DNA from: Patescibacteria group bacterium
GTDB lineage: Bacteria > Patescibacteriota > Minisyncoccia > Phycocordibacterales > JACZSL01
NCBI GenBank assembly: GCA_022574205.1
Contig: JACZSL010000004.1
Location: forward strand, 1-53,688
Direction: 5' to 3'
DNA: 53,688 nt
The position numbers and the translations under genes are program-made. The notes beneath the pieces are model-generated. The model was not told where the DNA came from. It made no database searches and saw only the letters and a list, made by a program, of their open reading frames with translations. Positions 1-8,445 of the stretch are shown piece after piece. How positions within the stretch are numbered: position 1 is the stretch's first letter; each line of letters begins with the position of its first letter.

Positions 1-239
1 TGCGCATAGGTGGAACAACGTCAATAGATGTAACAAAAAAAGGGATTGATAAGGCATACGGTATTCAGAAAATTGAGAAAAGTTTAAACATTCGTAGAGA
101 TAATATGCTTTTTATAGGTGATGCAGTATTCCCTGGGGGAAACGACTATTCTGTAAAAGAGGCCGGGGTAAAGACGATTCAGGTGTCGGGACCTGAGGAA
201 ACGAAAGAAATTATCCGTGAACTTCTCAAAATAAAATAG
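1..239 (+). CDS. HAD-superfamily phosphatase/phosphomannomutase-like, C-terminal part
   Basis: The frame is open from base 3 to a TAG at 237-239 and is cut by the window edge, so only about 78 C-terminal residues are visible. It contains GGTTSIDVTKKG and, further on, IGDAVFPGGND, which match motif IV of Cof/HAD-IIB phosphatases and of eukaryotic-type phosphomannomutases (the GDA..GGND loop binds Mg2+). The two genes that follow act on mannose phosphates or mannosides, so a phosphomannomutase or mannose-phosphate phosphatase role is plausible. The substrate cannot be fixed from the fragment. Confidence 0.75.
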   Translation, partial: RIGGTTSIDVTKKGIDKAYGIQKIEKSLNIRRDNMLFIGDAVFPGGNDYSVKEAGVKTIQVSGPEETKEIIRELLKIK

Positions 240-279
240 TAGTTGTGCCGCTCTATCTGTCATATATAATCTAATACGT

Positions 280-624
280 ATGAAATCAATCAAGCATACT
301 CGCCCATGGGGATCATTTATAGAGTTTACTAGAAACGAACAGTCAACAATAAAAATTCTTGTCGTTAATCCAGGCGAAGAGTTTAGTTTGCAGTATCATA
401 AAGATCGAGAAGAGTTTTGGCACGTGCTCTCCGGAACCCCAACTATCATTATAGGCAACGAAGAATTTACTGCTCGTCAAGGCGACGAGTTTATCGTGAA
501 AAAGGGTGAGAAGCATCGAATTAGGGCAAAAGGTGCGGAGGCGCGAGTTCTTGAAATATCTTTTGGGAAATTTAGTGAAGACGATATCGCGAGAATTGAA
601 GATAAGTACGGACGTACTAATTAG
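280..624 (+). CDS. Cupin-type mannose-6-phosphate isomerase (stand-alone PMI II C-terminal domain)
   Basis: This is a 114-residue single-domain cupin. It begins with the RPWGSF motif typical of the C-terminal domain of type II phosphomannose isomerase/GDP-mannose pyrophosphorylase. The first cupin motif (QYHKDREEFWHVLSG) supplies the metal-binding His and Glu, and the second (QGDEFIVKKGEKHRI) supplies the last His. Stand-alone versions of about 115 residues are known and interconvert mannose-6-P and fructose-6-P. It lies between a HAD phosphatase fragment and a GH130 enzyme, which fits a small mannose-salvage operon. The start is the ATG at 280; no clear ribosome binding site is seen. Confidence 0.85.
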   Translation: MKSIKHTRPWGSFIEFTRNEQSTIKILVVNPGEEFSLQYHKDREEFWHVLSGTPTIIIGNEEFTARQGDEFIVKKGEKHRIRAKGAEARVLEISFGKFSEDDIARIEDKYGRTN

Positions 625-635
625 CCAAATCAGAT

Positions 636-1673
636 ATGATTGAATTAAAAAGAGCAAAGGAGAATCCAATTCTGTCGCCCAATAGAGATATTGTGTGGGA
701 GTCAGAAGCTGTTTTTAATCCTGGCGCTATATTAAAAGACGATAAGGTTTACCTACTATACCGCGCGATCGGAGAATATGACACGTACATTTCACGCATC
801 GGATTAGCAACAAGCCGAGATGGCATACACTTTGAAAGGAAAAACAGAGATCCGGTAATAGAGCCACGGGATAGTTACGACAGGTGGGCCTGCGAGGATC
901 CACGCATAACTCAGATAGGTGACATATTTTATATCACATATGTTGCCCTTTCTCAGAGAATAAGAGAAGGGGGGAAGCCTACTTATGAAATAATACATAA
1001 TTTGAATTCTCAAACTGCACTTGTTACCACTAAAGATTTTGTGAAATTTCAGCGACATGGAATTATTACTCCAAAAAATTCTGACAATCGAGACGTAGTG
1101 ATTTTTCCGGAAAAGATTGACGGTAAGTTTGTAATCCTGCACAGACCTCATCGCTGGTGCAAAAACTGGTTCAAAAGTCCGAAATTTAAAAAAATTGATA
1201 TTGGTATTTCAATATCTTTTGAGAAATTACCTCAGAGACCTGCAACTTGGATTTCATATTCGTATGATCTTAAGAACTGGTTTGACCATACATTACTCAT
1301 TCGTTCCAGTCATGAGAGTGATGAAAAAACAGGCCCCGGAGTGCCTCCCATCAGGACAGATAAAGGCTGGCTTTTAATTTACCACCATGTGGAAAAAGAT
1401 GTAAAGAACAGGATCATATATACAGCTAAAGCCGCTCTTCTAGATTTGAGAGATCCTTCAAAAATTATTGCTAAGATCCCATACATGATTTTGTCACCTA
1501 AAGAGAAGTACGAAATTAGCGGAGATGTGGATAATGTTGTTTTTCCCACTGGTGCTTTAGTCAAAAATGATGATCTCTTTGTGTATTATGGAGCGGCGGA
1601 TAAAAATTGCGGATTAGCAACTATTAAACTAAATGAGATCATGGATGAATTTCTAAGATATAGTAATGTCTGA
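636..1673 (+). CDS. GH130 family glycosidase/phosphorylase (beta-mannoside type)
   Basis: The 345-residue product opens with KRAKENPILSP and continues with FNPGAI, YLLYRAIGEYD, IGLATSRDGIHFE and WACEDPRIT, the repeated blade motifs of the five-bladed propeller GH130 family. The Asp of the EDPR motif corresponds to the catalytic acid. Family members phosphorolyse beta-1,4- or beta-1,2-mannosides, releasing mannose-1-phosphate; some hydrolyse instead. Upstream neighbours would convert mannose phosphates to fructose-6-P, so the three genes make a coherent mannoside-use pathway. The gene follows the cupin by 11 bp and ends just before a terminator hairpin. No signal peptide is seen, so it should act in the cytoplasm. 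Confidence 0.88.
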   Translation: MIELKRAKENPILSPNRDIVWESEAVFNPGAILKDDKVYLLYRAIGEYDTYISRIGLATSRDGIHFERKNRDPVIEPRDSYDRWACEDPRITQIGDIFYITYVALSQRIREGGKPTYEIIHNLNSQTALVTTKDFVKFQRHGIITPKNSDNRDVVIFPEKIDGKFVILHRPHRWCKNWFKSPKFKKIDIGISISFEKLPQRPATWISYSYDLKNWFDHTLLIRSSHESDEKTGPGVPPIRTDKGWLLIYHHVEKDVKNRIIYTAKAALLDLRDPSKIIAKIPYMILSPKEKYEISGDVDNVVFPTGALVKNDDLFVYYGAADKNCGLATIKLNEIMDEFLRYSNV

Positions 1674-1710
1674 ACGATAAATGTTTACGTGTTGCCTATC
1701 CAACCAACTG

Positions 1711-1740
1711 AAAACCCACCTATGTGGGTTTTCCTCTTTT
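1711..1740 (+). terminator. Rho-independent terminator after the GH130 gene
   Basis: AAAACCCAC and GTGGGTTTT form a 9-bp stem around a 4-base loop, followed by a T-rich tract. It lies 37 bp after the GH130 stop codon and closes the mannose operon. Confidence 0.85.
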
Positions 1741-1770
1741 ACACCCCACCACAGAGGCCGTTCAGGTCAT

Positions 1771-1924
1771 TCCGACTCTGAGAGTCGTCAGACTCGAATG
1801 AGCTCCCTCGGGACTGAGTCCTCGGGACGAATGTCTGAGGAGCCCTCAGGTCGTTCAGACTCTGAAGAGTCTTCAGACTCGACGAGCTCGATGAGTTCGA
1901 ACGTTCCGCCAAAGGCGGACAGGC
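1771..1924. repeat. Cluster of short adjacent hairpins (GACTC/GAGTC-rich)
   Basis: At least five compact inverted repeats lie side by side: GACTC-TGA-GAGTC (1774-1786), GGACT-G-AGTCC (1811-1821), CTGAGG-AGC-CCTCAG (1835-1849), GACTC-TGAA-GAGTC (1858-1871) and TCCGCC-AAA-GGCGGA (1905-1919). The block is visibly richer in G+C than its flanks. The frames open across it on both strands are low-complexity Ser/Glu/Arg runs and look spurious. The function is unknown. Confidence 0.7.
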
Positions 1925-2080
1925 GGTACACTCGGGGGAGTCCCTCACATTTTAAGACATATACAATTATTACTTTGACTATACGTAGTAATATTATATA
2001 TTCAATATACCAATTAAAAATGTAACTCTTTATCCTATATACGAAAATAATCGGTATTTCTTTCAACTTTACCATATATT

Positions 2081-2953
2081 ATGCAATGGCTACTACTTGC
2101 ACTCATTTCCGCAGTCTTTGCTTCAGCGGCGCTTCTTATTGAAAAAAAGACATTAGCTCGCGAACATGCGATGGAATTCTCCGCAGCGCTGGCTTTTTTT
2201 AATTTGATACTTTCTGTACCTTTTCTCTTTTTTGTGGATTATTCCAGACTTCAAATAATCCCGCTTGTCTACATCTTTTTTCTTATGATATTGGTTGCGA
2301 TGGCGTTCCTGCTTATAGCGAAAAGCATACGGCATATGGAAGTAAGTGCGGTCGCACCATTTCTCGCTCTTACGCCGGCAGTTACCGCAATATTCGCTTT
2401 TATGTTTTTTAATGAAGCGCTTGGCCCGATTCAAATTTTAGGAATTGCACTAATCTTAATAGGAGCATATGTACTGGAGTTGCATAGTGCACACAATCTT
2501 CTTGAGCCATTTAGAATTATTCTAAAGTCAAAGTACGTCCACTTCGTTATTTTGGGAGTTGTTATATACGGCGTGTCTGCTTCCTTCGACAGGATGATTC
2601 TTTCTAAGTACGATTTTCAACCTCTTGCATATTTAGTCTTTGCGAATATTTTTTTGGCGTTCCATTTTTCTATAATGATGAGCATGTTTCATGACGGCTT
2701 TCGCGGATTAAGAAAAAGCATCAATAAATTTGGATGGATGCTCCTGCTGCTTTCAGTTTTTACGATTGCTTATAGACTTTCAATGTTTGAGGCACTCAAA
2801 GTTGAATTTGCCGGACTTGTTGTTTCGGTACAAAAGATGTCCGTCTTTTTTGCCGTTGTAATAGGAGGCGGGATTTTCAAGGAAAGGAGCATTTTAAGAA
2901 AAGCAGTAGCGTCCTTAATAATGATAGGAGGAATGTTGTTTATTATTTTGTAA
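2081..2953 (+). CDS. EamA-family (DMT superfamily) transporter
   Basis: This is a 290-residue, almost entirely hydrophobic protein with about ten predicted membrane helices in two halves, the arrangement of EamA/DMT permeases. Recognisable pieces are LLIAKSIRHMEVSAVAPF near the end of helix 3-4 and LTPAVTAIFAFMFFNEALGPIQILGIALILIGAYVLE, which matches the conserved end of an EamA repeat; a second repeat ends with IGGGIFKERSILRKAVASLIMIGG. Family members export or import metabolites such as amino acids or nucleotide-linked sugars. The substrate cannot be predicted here. It stands alone after the hairpin cluster. Confidence 0.85.
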   Translation: MQWLLLALISAVFASAALLIEKKTLAREHAMEFSAALAFFNLILSVPFLFFVDYSRLQIIPLVYIFFLMILVAMAFLLIAKSIRHMEVSAVAPFLALTPAVTAIFAFMFFNEALGPIQILGIALILIGAYVLELHSAHNLLEPFRIILKSKYVHFVILGVVIYGVSASFDRMILSKYDFQPLAYLVFANIFLAFHFSIMMSMFHDGFRGLRKSINKFGWMLLLLSVFTIAYRLSMFEALKVEFAGLVVSVQKMSVFFAVVIGGGIFKERSILRKAVASLIMIGGMLFIIL

Positions 2954-3009
2954 ACCCCAGCATCAATTGTTACAAAACAGAGGGTTCGAACTTTTGGTAT
3001 ACTTAAAGT

Positions 3010-3225
3010 ATGAGTCTCCTAACATTATTTGGTTTAGTGGCAGTTTCGCTGATGGTTTTATTTTATGCGCTCGAAAAGAAATCCACTCTTTTTATTTTTG
3101 CTTTCGCAATTGCCTGTTTATTAGCATCAGCTTACGGTTTCCTTGTAGGAGCTTGGCCTTTTGGAATCGCAGAGATAATATGGTCAGGAATTGCATTTCG
3201 ACGATGGTGGTCAGTTCGAACTTGA
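3010..3225 (+). CDS. Small membrane protein, two or three helices
   Basis: This 71-residue protein begins MSLLTLFGLVAVSLMVLFYALEKKS and continues with a second hydrophobic stretch and the phrase YGFLVGAWPFGIAEIIWSGIAFRRWW. I recognise this overall pattern from small membrane proteins found widely in bacteria, but know no function for it. An overlapping frame starting at 2967 is a shadow. The start is the ATG at 3010. Confidence 0.7.
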   Translation: MSLLTLFGLVAVSLMVLFYALEKKSTLFIFAFAIACLLASAYGFLVGAWPFGIAEIIWSGIAFRRWWSVRT

Positions 3226-3603
3226 TAATTTTTACATAATAGAGGTTTCCGCCGAACTTGCCCTATTACAAGAAGGGGCGGACAGGCACGTAGATAGGGA
3301 TCAAATTATGGTGTAAAAAAAGTCTACAAACACGGGCTAATAATTTTTTATTGCCTTTCTTTTTTATTGCTTTTCTTTATTGATTGCGGTTAGATTGTCA
3401 TAGGTGTTTGCATCATCTTTTCGGGTTCTTCAACTACAACCATCGGAGCATTTTTAATTTCAGCAGCACTGATAAATTAATAAAACGCCTTAGTAAAACG
3501 GGCAAGAAACGGCTTAAAATATGTTATTTCACACCCCTTTATGTTCATAGGCAATTTTCTATATTACAATATACAGGCGACTATCAATATAACATAGAGT
3601 GAC
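3226..3603. other. Intergenic stretch before nrdJ, with a hairpin and a possible gene remnant
   Basis: A hairpin with TCCGCC (3248-3253) and GGCGGA (3277-3282) arms follows the small membrane gene. Bases 3394-3480 read as 28 hydrophobic residues (beginning IVIGVCIIFSGSS) with no start codon and a stop just upstream, which may be the tail of a decayed membrane gene. No cobalamin riboswitch or other leader could be recognised before the B12-dependent reductase. Confidence 0.4.
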
Positions 3604-5913
3604 ATGAAGAAGATTTCCACTAAGTCTACTGTTTTAAGTAGTGAGATTATTAAAAGAGACGGTTCAATAGTTCCGTTTGATTTGAGAAAAATAGAGAACG
3701 CAATATACAAAGCAATGATTGTTGCCAGAGAATTTAAAACAGGAGCTCCGTTAAAAATTTCAAAAAAAATTCTTGAAAAATTGGTAGCAGAAAAAAAGCG
3801 TAACAATAAACTCACTCCCACAGTAGAGTACATACAGGATTTGGTTGAAGAGGAACTTATGATGCAAAAATTTCCTGCTACAGCAAAAGCGTACATTCTC
3901 TACAGAAGGCAGCATGCAGACCTTAGAAAAAAAGAATTAAAAGTCTCTCCACAAATCCGTTCTCTTGTTAAGGAAAATAAGAAACATTTTAAAAACCAAC
4001 TTTCAGAGTTTATTTTTTACAGTACATACTCAAGATGGCTCCCTGATAAAGGAAGAAGAGAGGCGTGGAGCGAAACAGTGGACAGGTACATGTCGTTTAT
4101 GAAAGAAAATTTAGGCGACAAACTTAAAAAGAGTGAATACAATGAACTTCGCGAGTATATAATAGAAATGAAAGCTCTTGGATCCATGCGACTTTTGTGG
4201 AGTTCCGGAGCACCTGCGCGCAAAAGTAATGTATGCGTTTATAATTGTGCATTCATCGCTCCTGCGTCATGGCAAGATTTTGCAGAGATAATGTATATAT
4301 CAATGTGCGGTACCGGAGTAGGTTTTTCGGTTGAAAGACATACTATTGAGACACTTCCGGTAATAGAAAGACAAACAGGTAAAAAATTACGCAAGTTTGT
4401 GATACCTGACAGTAAAGAGGGGTGGGGCGATGCCTTGTCTTTTGGTATGAGTACTTGGGCGAAAGGAGATGATGTTGAATTTGATTACGGTAAAATTAGA
4501 CCACAAGGAAGTAGGCTTAAAGTAATGGGGGGGAGAGCCTCGGGTCCAGAGCCCCTTAGGAGTTTACTGAACTTTACACGGGAAAAGATGCTTTTAAGAC
4601 AGGGTAGACGTATCACAACTCTGGACGTCCATGATATAGTATGCAAAATTGGGGAAATTGTTGTTGCCGGAGGTGTCAGACGGAGTGCTTTAATCTCACT
4701 TTCTGATTTGGATGACATAGAGATGCGTGAAGCAAAAAATGGACAATTTTACTACACAAACCCTCAACGTATGATGGCAAACAACTCTGCTATTTACAAT
4801 GAAAAGCCGACAATGGAGCAGTTTCTTGACGAATGGCACAATCTTGTTATAAGCGGCACAGGTGAAAGAGGGATCTTTAATAGGGGGAGCCTTAAGAAAC
4901 AAATGCCGACAAGACGTTGGGGTATTTTTAAGAAAGATTTTTGGACTTCCGGACTTAATCCGTGTGGCGAAATTATTCTCAAATCAAAACAATTCTGTAA
5001 TTTGAGCGAAGTGGTTGTTCGCCCTGAAGACACAGAAGAGTCATTGATGGAAAAGATACGCGTGGCGACTATTTTGGGAACGTACCAGGCATCTCTTGTT
5101 AAGTTTCCCTATCTTTCAAAAAAGTGGAAAAAGAACTGTGAAGAAGAAGCTCTTCTTGGGGTATCCATGACAGGGCAGTGGGACAATGAAGCTGTGCGAG
5201 ACCCGCAGGTTATGCGAAGATTGAAAGAAGTTGCAATAGAAACTAATAGAAAGTACGCAAAACGCTTCGGTATAAATCCATCAACAAGTATTACGTGCGT
5301 TAAGCCGTCTGGCAATGGTTCTCAACTTTTTGATTGTGCGTCAGGAATGCATCCAAGGCATGCAAAATACTACATAAGACGAATACGAATAGAGGCTCAT
5401 AATCCGTTGAAAAAATTACTGGAGGATGAGGGTGTACCATTTCATCCGGAAGTGGGACAAGTACGTGACTCCGCAACAACTTGGGTTTTTGAGTTTCCTG
5501 TAAAAGCTCCTAAGAAAGCGGTTACGAGAAATGACTTATCAGCACACAAACAACTTGAGTATTGGAAAAGATTAAAAGAAAATTATTGTGAACATAATCC
5601 GTCGGCAACCATCTCCGTAGAATCTGATGAGTGGCTGGAAGTCGGCAACTGGGTATACACCAATTGGAATATAATTGGAGGACTTTCTTTTCTTCCAAAA
5701 AGCGACCATGTATATCAATTGGCGCCGTATGAAGAAATTTCCCGAGAAAGATACGAAGAGCTTCTTTCAGAATTTCCGAAAATAGACTTCGCCAAATTAG
5801 TTCTATATGAAAATAATGACCAAACGGAAGGAGCTAAAGAGTATGCATGCGTTGGGGGCATGTGCGAGGTTGATGTTGTTGAATCAGATCTTAAGATAAA
5901 AGCGGTAGATTAA
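3604..5913 (+). CDS. nrdJ: Adenosylcobalamin-dependent (class II) ribonucleotide reductase
   Basis: The 769-residue protein makes deoxyribonucleotides using adenosylcobalamin as radical source. An N-terminal ATP-cone (about residues 10-100, IIKRDGSIVPFDLRKIENAIYKA) gives allosteric control. The barrel carries VCVYNCAF (one partner of the redox Cys pair), MCGTGVGFS, and NPCGEI, whose Cys is the thiyl-radical residue. CVKPSGNGSQLFDCASGMHPRHAKYYIRR is a strong class II RTPR signature. The C-terminal CVGGMC pair probably relays electrons from thioredoxin or glutaredoxin. The adenosyltransferase gene begins 4 bp after the stop, so the two are almost certainly co-transcribed. No class I or III reductase genes are visible. 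Confidence 0.95.
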   Translation: MKKISTKSTVLSSEIIKRDGSIVPFDLRKIENAIYKAMIVAREFKTGAPLKISKKILEKLVAEKKRNNKLTPTVEYIQDLVEEELMMQKFPATAKAYILYRRQHADLRKKELKVSPQIRSLVKENKKHFKNQLSEFIFYSTYSRWLPDKGRREAWSETVDRYMSFMKENLGDKLKKSEYNELREYIIEMKALGSMRLLWSSGAPARKSNVCVYNCAFIAPASWQDFAEIMYISMCGTGVGFSVERHTIETLPVIERQTGKKLRKFVIPDSKEGWGDALSFGMSTWAKGDDVEFDYGKIRPQGSRLKVMGGRASGPEPLRSLLNFTREKMLLRQGRRITTLDVHDIVCKIGEIVVAGGVRRSALISLSDLDDIEMREAKNGQFYYTNPQRMMANNSAIYNEKPTMEQFLDEWHNLVISGTGERGIFNRGSLKKQMPTRRWGIFKKDFWTSGLNPCGEIILKSKQFCNLSEVVVRPEDTEESLMEKIRVATILGTYQASLVKFPYLSKKWKKNCEEEALLGVSMTGQWDNEAVRDPQVMRRLKEVAIETNRKYAKRFGINPSTSITCVKPSGNGSQLFDCASGMHPRHAKYYIRRIRIEAHNPLKKLLEDEGVPFHPEVGQVRDSATTWVFEFPVKAPKKAVTRNDLSAHKQLEYWKRLKENYCEHNPSATISVESDEWLEVGNWVYTNWNIIGGLSFLPKSDHVYQLAPYEEISRERYEELLSEFPKIDFAKLVLYENNDQTEGAKEYACVGGMCEVDVVESDLKIKAVD

Positions 5914-5917
5914 CGTC

Positions 5918-6445
5918 ATGTTTTATACTCGAAAAGGAGATGACGGAAAGTCCAGTCTTTTCGGCTCCGGCAATCGTGTATCAAAAGACGATGTTCGCTT
6001 TGAGGCTCTAGGAGATTTAGACGAGCTCAATTCCTTTCTTGGAGTTTGCAGAGCGTTAATCGAAGATGACAATAATGTTATGGCTCTTACAAAAGATGTA
6101 CAGGAGTGTTTGTTCATTGCGCAGGCAGAGGTAGCAGGAAGTGAAAAATCACTGAATTCAAAACACACAAAAAGATTAGAGGACTCTATTGAGAAAATAG
6201 AAGTAAAAATAAAGTTGCCGAAAGCTTTTGTGATTTCTGGCGAAACAAAGCTTTCAGCTTTGTTTGATTATGCCCGTGCAATGTCGAGAAGGACAGAGAG
6301 GAGTGTAGTAAAAGTTTCCAAAGTAATAAATATATGCAAAGAAACTTTGATGTACTTAAATCGTTTGTCGAGTTTTCTGTACATTGTTGCAAGATATTTT
6401 GCAAACCGTGGTAGCGCGAAAGAAGATTCGCCGACATACGAGTGA
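5918..6445 (+). CDS. Cob(I)alamin adenosyltransferase, PduO type
   Basis: The 175-residue product starts FYTRKGDDGKSSLFGSGNRVSKDD, the ATP-binding N-terminus of PduO-type ATP:cob(I)alamin adenosyltransferases. It continues with ALGDLDELNSFLG and the C-terminal ARAMSRRTERSVV, which contains the conserved Arg residues at the subunit interface. It transfers adenosyl to cob(I)alamin, giving the cofactor used by the reductase encoded immediately upstream. No other cobalamin biosynthesis gene is present, so cobalamin is presumably scavenged. The length fits the family. Confidence 0.92.
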   Translation: MFYTRKGDDGKSSLFGSGNRVSKDDVRFEALGDLDELNSFLGVCRALIEDDNNVMALTKDVQECLFIAQAEVAGSEKSLNSKHTKRLEDSIEKIEVKIKLPKAFVISGETKLSALFDYARAMSRRTERSVVKVSKVINICKETLMYLNRLSSFLYIVARYFANRGSAKEDSPTYE

Positions 6446-6478
6446 TAAGACATTCATGTAATTACGACTTAAATATTC

Positions 6479-6504
6479 CACGGTTATCCTCGCGGACAAC
6501 CGTG
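6479..6504 (+). terminator. Hairpin after the adenosyltransferase gene
   Basis: CACGGTT and AACCGTG form a 7-bp stem with a small internal TCC/GGA stem. There is no long T run, so its use as a terminator is uncertain. Confidence 0.5.
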
Positions 6505-6594
6505 AAATCTATTCACGACCATGCGGAAAATTGACCTCCAAGTTATTTAGTATTTTCATACGATATATCGTATGAAAGTGAACGAGATCGGATC

Positions 6595-6855
6595 TTGCTC
6601 TACCCATCGCCCGCCAGCGCGTCTACCTGTGCGTTGCACGCAGACAGAGAGCAAATTGTAAATGTAAAAGTGGAGCCCTTACACATTTATTTGTGTGATC
6701 ATGAAGTTTACGGCGAAGATTTTGAAGTTCGGATGAATACGCTTAAACCTCATTACGGTGAGGCTCATGCTGATGTAATGAAAGACCCAAGCAAAGGAAA
6801 GGAGGACATGGGAAAATGGATGGCTGGAAATAAGGTAAGGTTTGAAGCTGCCTAG
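6595..6855 (+). CDS. Hypothetical protein, start uncertain
   Basis: The open frame runs to a TAG at 6853-6855, just before a strong terminator, but its start is unclear. The upstream part lies in a palindromic repeat (6626-6647), so residues before about position 25 are doubtful. Downstream the sequence looks protein-like: VKVEPLHIYLCDHEVYGEDF, then a Lys/Asp/Gly-rich tail ending NKVRFEAA. The internal ATG at 6733 would give only 40 residues. I recognise no family. Confidence 0.35.
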   Translation: MLYPSPASASTCALHADREQIVNVKVEPLHIYLCDHEVYGEDFEVRMNTLKPHYGEAHADVMKDPSKGKEDMGKWMAGNKVRFEAA

Positions 6856-6875
6856 GTAAATATATATATAAACAA

Positions 6876-6912
6876 GTTAAAATCCCTCCGCCGCCTGCGG
6901 AGGGATTTTAAC
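6876..6912. terminator. Strong bidirectional terminator
   Basis: GTTAAAATCCCTCCGC and GCGGAGGGATTTTAAC are perfect 16-base arms around a 5-base loop. Flanking A and T tracts suit termination in both directions, serving the rightward hypothetical gene and the leftward DUF2914 operon. Confidence 0.9.
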
Positions 6913-7962
6913 TTACTTTATTTCTGCGACAAGTGGGGGTATGTCATCTGCCGCTACGACGCGGAAGTTTTTTCGTCCCAAGATCTGGTCGCGCTCGGTT
7001 ACCACATCAACTCGCCATTGCCCTGGAAACACGTTCTTCTTAACGCTGTAGCCGCGATAGCCGCCATCCCTACCTCCGGTTATAGGAAAGGATATTTGGG
7101 CCAAAAGTATCCATGACTCGCTTTCTTCATCAAAATAAGACCACTTGTGTGTTATTTGCTCAGTTAGCCGTGTTGGCGCAAATACAGCGCTAAAGCTCGA
7201 TAGAGGTTCTCCGTCAATGTGTTGATACGTGTTTCTTTTGTAAAACTCAAACCACTTTGTGTCTTCAGAATATACAATGTAGTTTTGACCCTCACGCTCT
7301 ACTGCATAATGAACATCAAGCTCTTTCAGCGAGAGTGGAATCGGCGGAATGATGTTTGTAAAGTACAACAGGTTGAACGCAAGAAATATGCCAACGATTG
7401 AAGCTTTCATTTTGCCCTGATAAGCTTTTGTCGCGCCACTAGTTAGAAGCGCGAGAAGTTTTATAAAAAGCCAAATTACCAAAAGGCTTGTTGCACCACT
7501 TAAGAGAAAAATAGACGCCCCCATTTCACCTATGACTACAGGTAAGAAGAAGATCAAGAAAGAAAAGACGGCAACAAAAAAGATGCTCATCTGGAAGATC
7601 AACCGCTGGTAGCGCTCTTTAAAGAATTCATTTCCAAGGAGGAGAATTGCGAGCATGACTATAAACGGCCAACTGCCGGCAAGCGTCGCACTCTTAGAGT
7701 AGAATATGACATAGCCTGAAAAGAGCCCACCAAAGGCAAACTGCATGGCGTAAGGTATCCAGCGTTCGACAAACGGTCGTCTCCACGTATTTATAAGTAT
7801 TATTGAAAAGCCGGCGACCAGAAGATAAGAGAAGAGAATAATGTTGTCGAGCCAAAGATCGATACGCGAGAGGGTAAAATTGTCCACTAGAAAACCGGAA
7901 AGGAGTGCGCCAAAAGAAAGCTGCTGTTCGTGTGTTGCTACAAAGTCTTTGATTTTTTGCAT
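6913..7962 (-). CDS. Multi-pass membrane protein with C-terminal DUF2914 domain
   Basis: The 349-residue protein has about seven hydrophobic helices between residues 15 and 215, followed by a soluble C-terminal domain of about 120 residues. That domain contains WSYFDEESESWILLAQISFPITGGRDGGYRGYS and PGQWRVDVVTERDQILGR, which match the DUF2914 pattern often found at the end of such membrane proteins in CPR and proteobacterial genomes. The function is unknown. It is the last gene of a three-gene leftward operon and begins 3 bp after the stop of a Nudix gene. Confidence 0.8.
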   Translation of the reverse strand: MQKIKDFVATHEQQLSFGALLSGFLVDNFTLSRIDLWLDNIILFSYLLVAGFSIILINTWRRPFVERWIPYAMQFAFGGLFSGYVIFYSKSATLAGSWPFIVMLAILLLGNEFFKERYQRLIFQMSIFFVAVFSFLIFFLPVVIGEMGASIFLLSGATSLLVIWLFIKLLALLTSGATKAYQGKMKASIVGIFLAFNLLYFTNIIPPIPLSLKELDVHYAVEREGQNYIVYSEDTKWFEFYKRNTYQHIDGEPLSSFSAVFAPTRLTEQITHKWSYFDEESESWILLAQISFPITGGRDGGYRGYSVKKNVFPGQWRVDVVTERDQILGRKNFRVVAADDIPPLVAEIK

Positions 7963-7965
7963 GTA

Positions 7966-8433
7966 CTATTCTACATCACGTAAATCAAACTTTAGTATTT
8001 TGTTCCCATGAGCATTGAAATGAAACTCTCCTTCAATTCTTTGATCTCCAAGTGCTTTCGGAAGCCAATACTTGTCACCTATCCACATATCGTCATAAGG
8101 AAGGCTATCTTTCTTGTACCATTTGGGTTCCATTTCGTCCGACTCCTTAGGCTCACCACGCCACTTCCTAATAAAGAATATATGCATGTGTTGGCTAAAG
8201 TCAGGCTTTCCATTGAAACTGAACCGAATATTTCCCATATTTTTCATGTGCTCTTCGTCTGTTTCAACTCCGATTTCTTCCCTAAGCTCTCGTAACGCAG
8301 CTTGCTTTATAGACTCTCCCTCTTCAACTTTACCACCAACACCGTTCCACTTACCTTGGCCAAAACCACGTTTCTTCATGGCGAGACATACACTATCTCC
8401 GTCTATTAGAAAGCAAAGAGTTACATTTCTCAT
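7966..8433 (-). CDS. Nudix hydrolase, MTH1/8-oxo-dGTP diphosphatase-like
   Basis: The 155-residue protein carries a complete Nudix box, GKVEEGESIKQAALRELREEIGV, which binds the catalytic Mg2+ ions. The N-terminus (TLCFLIDGDSVCLAMKKRGFGQGKWNGVGGK) closely resembles NUDT1/MTH1 enzymes that clean oxidised purine nucleotides from the pool. Further MTH1-like features are MHIFFIRKWRGEPKESDEMEPKWY and the DDMWIGDKYWLP stretch. It lies between a second Nudix gene (12 bp upstream) and the DUF2914 gene. The substrate is inferred from family resemblance only. Confidence 0.88.
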   Translation of the reverse strand: MRNVTLCFLIDGDSVCLAMKKRGFGQGKWNGVGGKVEEGESIKQAALRELREEIGVETDEEHMKNMGNIRFSFNGKPDFSQHMHIFFIRKWRGEPKESDEMEPKWYKKDSLPYDDMWIGDKYWLPKALGDQRIEGEFHFNAHGNKILKFDLRDVE

Positions 8434-8445
8434 ATTTTTATCTTG

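Noticed and set aside
1681-2075. Open frames on both strands across the hairpin cluster
   Set aside because: They translate to Ser/Glu/Arg low-complexity runs created by the repeats, overlap each other on opposite strands and have no family likeness.
2967-3239. 90-codon frame overlapping the small membrane gene
   Set aside because: It is a shadow of the 3010-3225 frame, which has a proper start and a recognisable membrane pattern.
3384-3602. 72-codon frame before nrdJ
   Set aside because: The composition is non-protein-like and it ends at the nrdJ start; the more interesting hydrophobic string lies in another frame.
3240-3603. Cobalamin riboswitch before nrdJ
   Set aside because: No B12-box-like sequence (GCCACTG or similar) could be found by eye.
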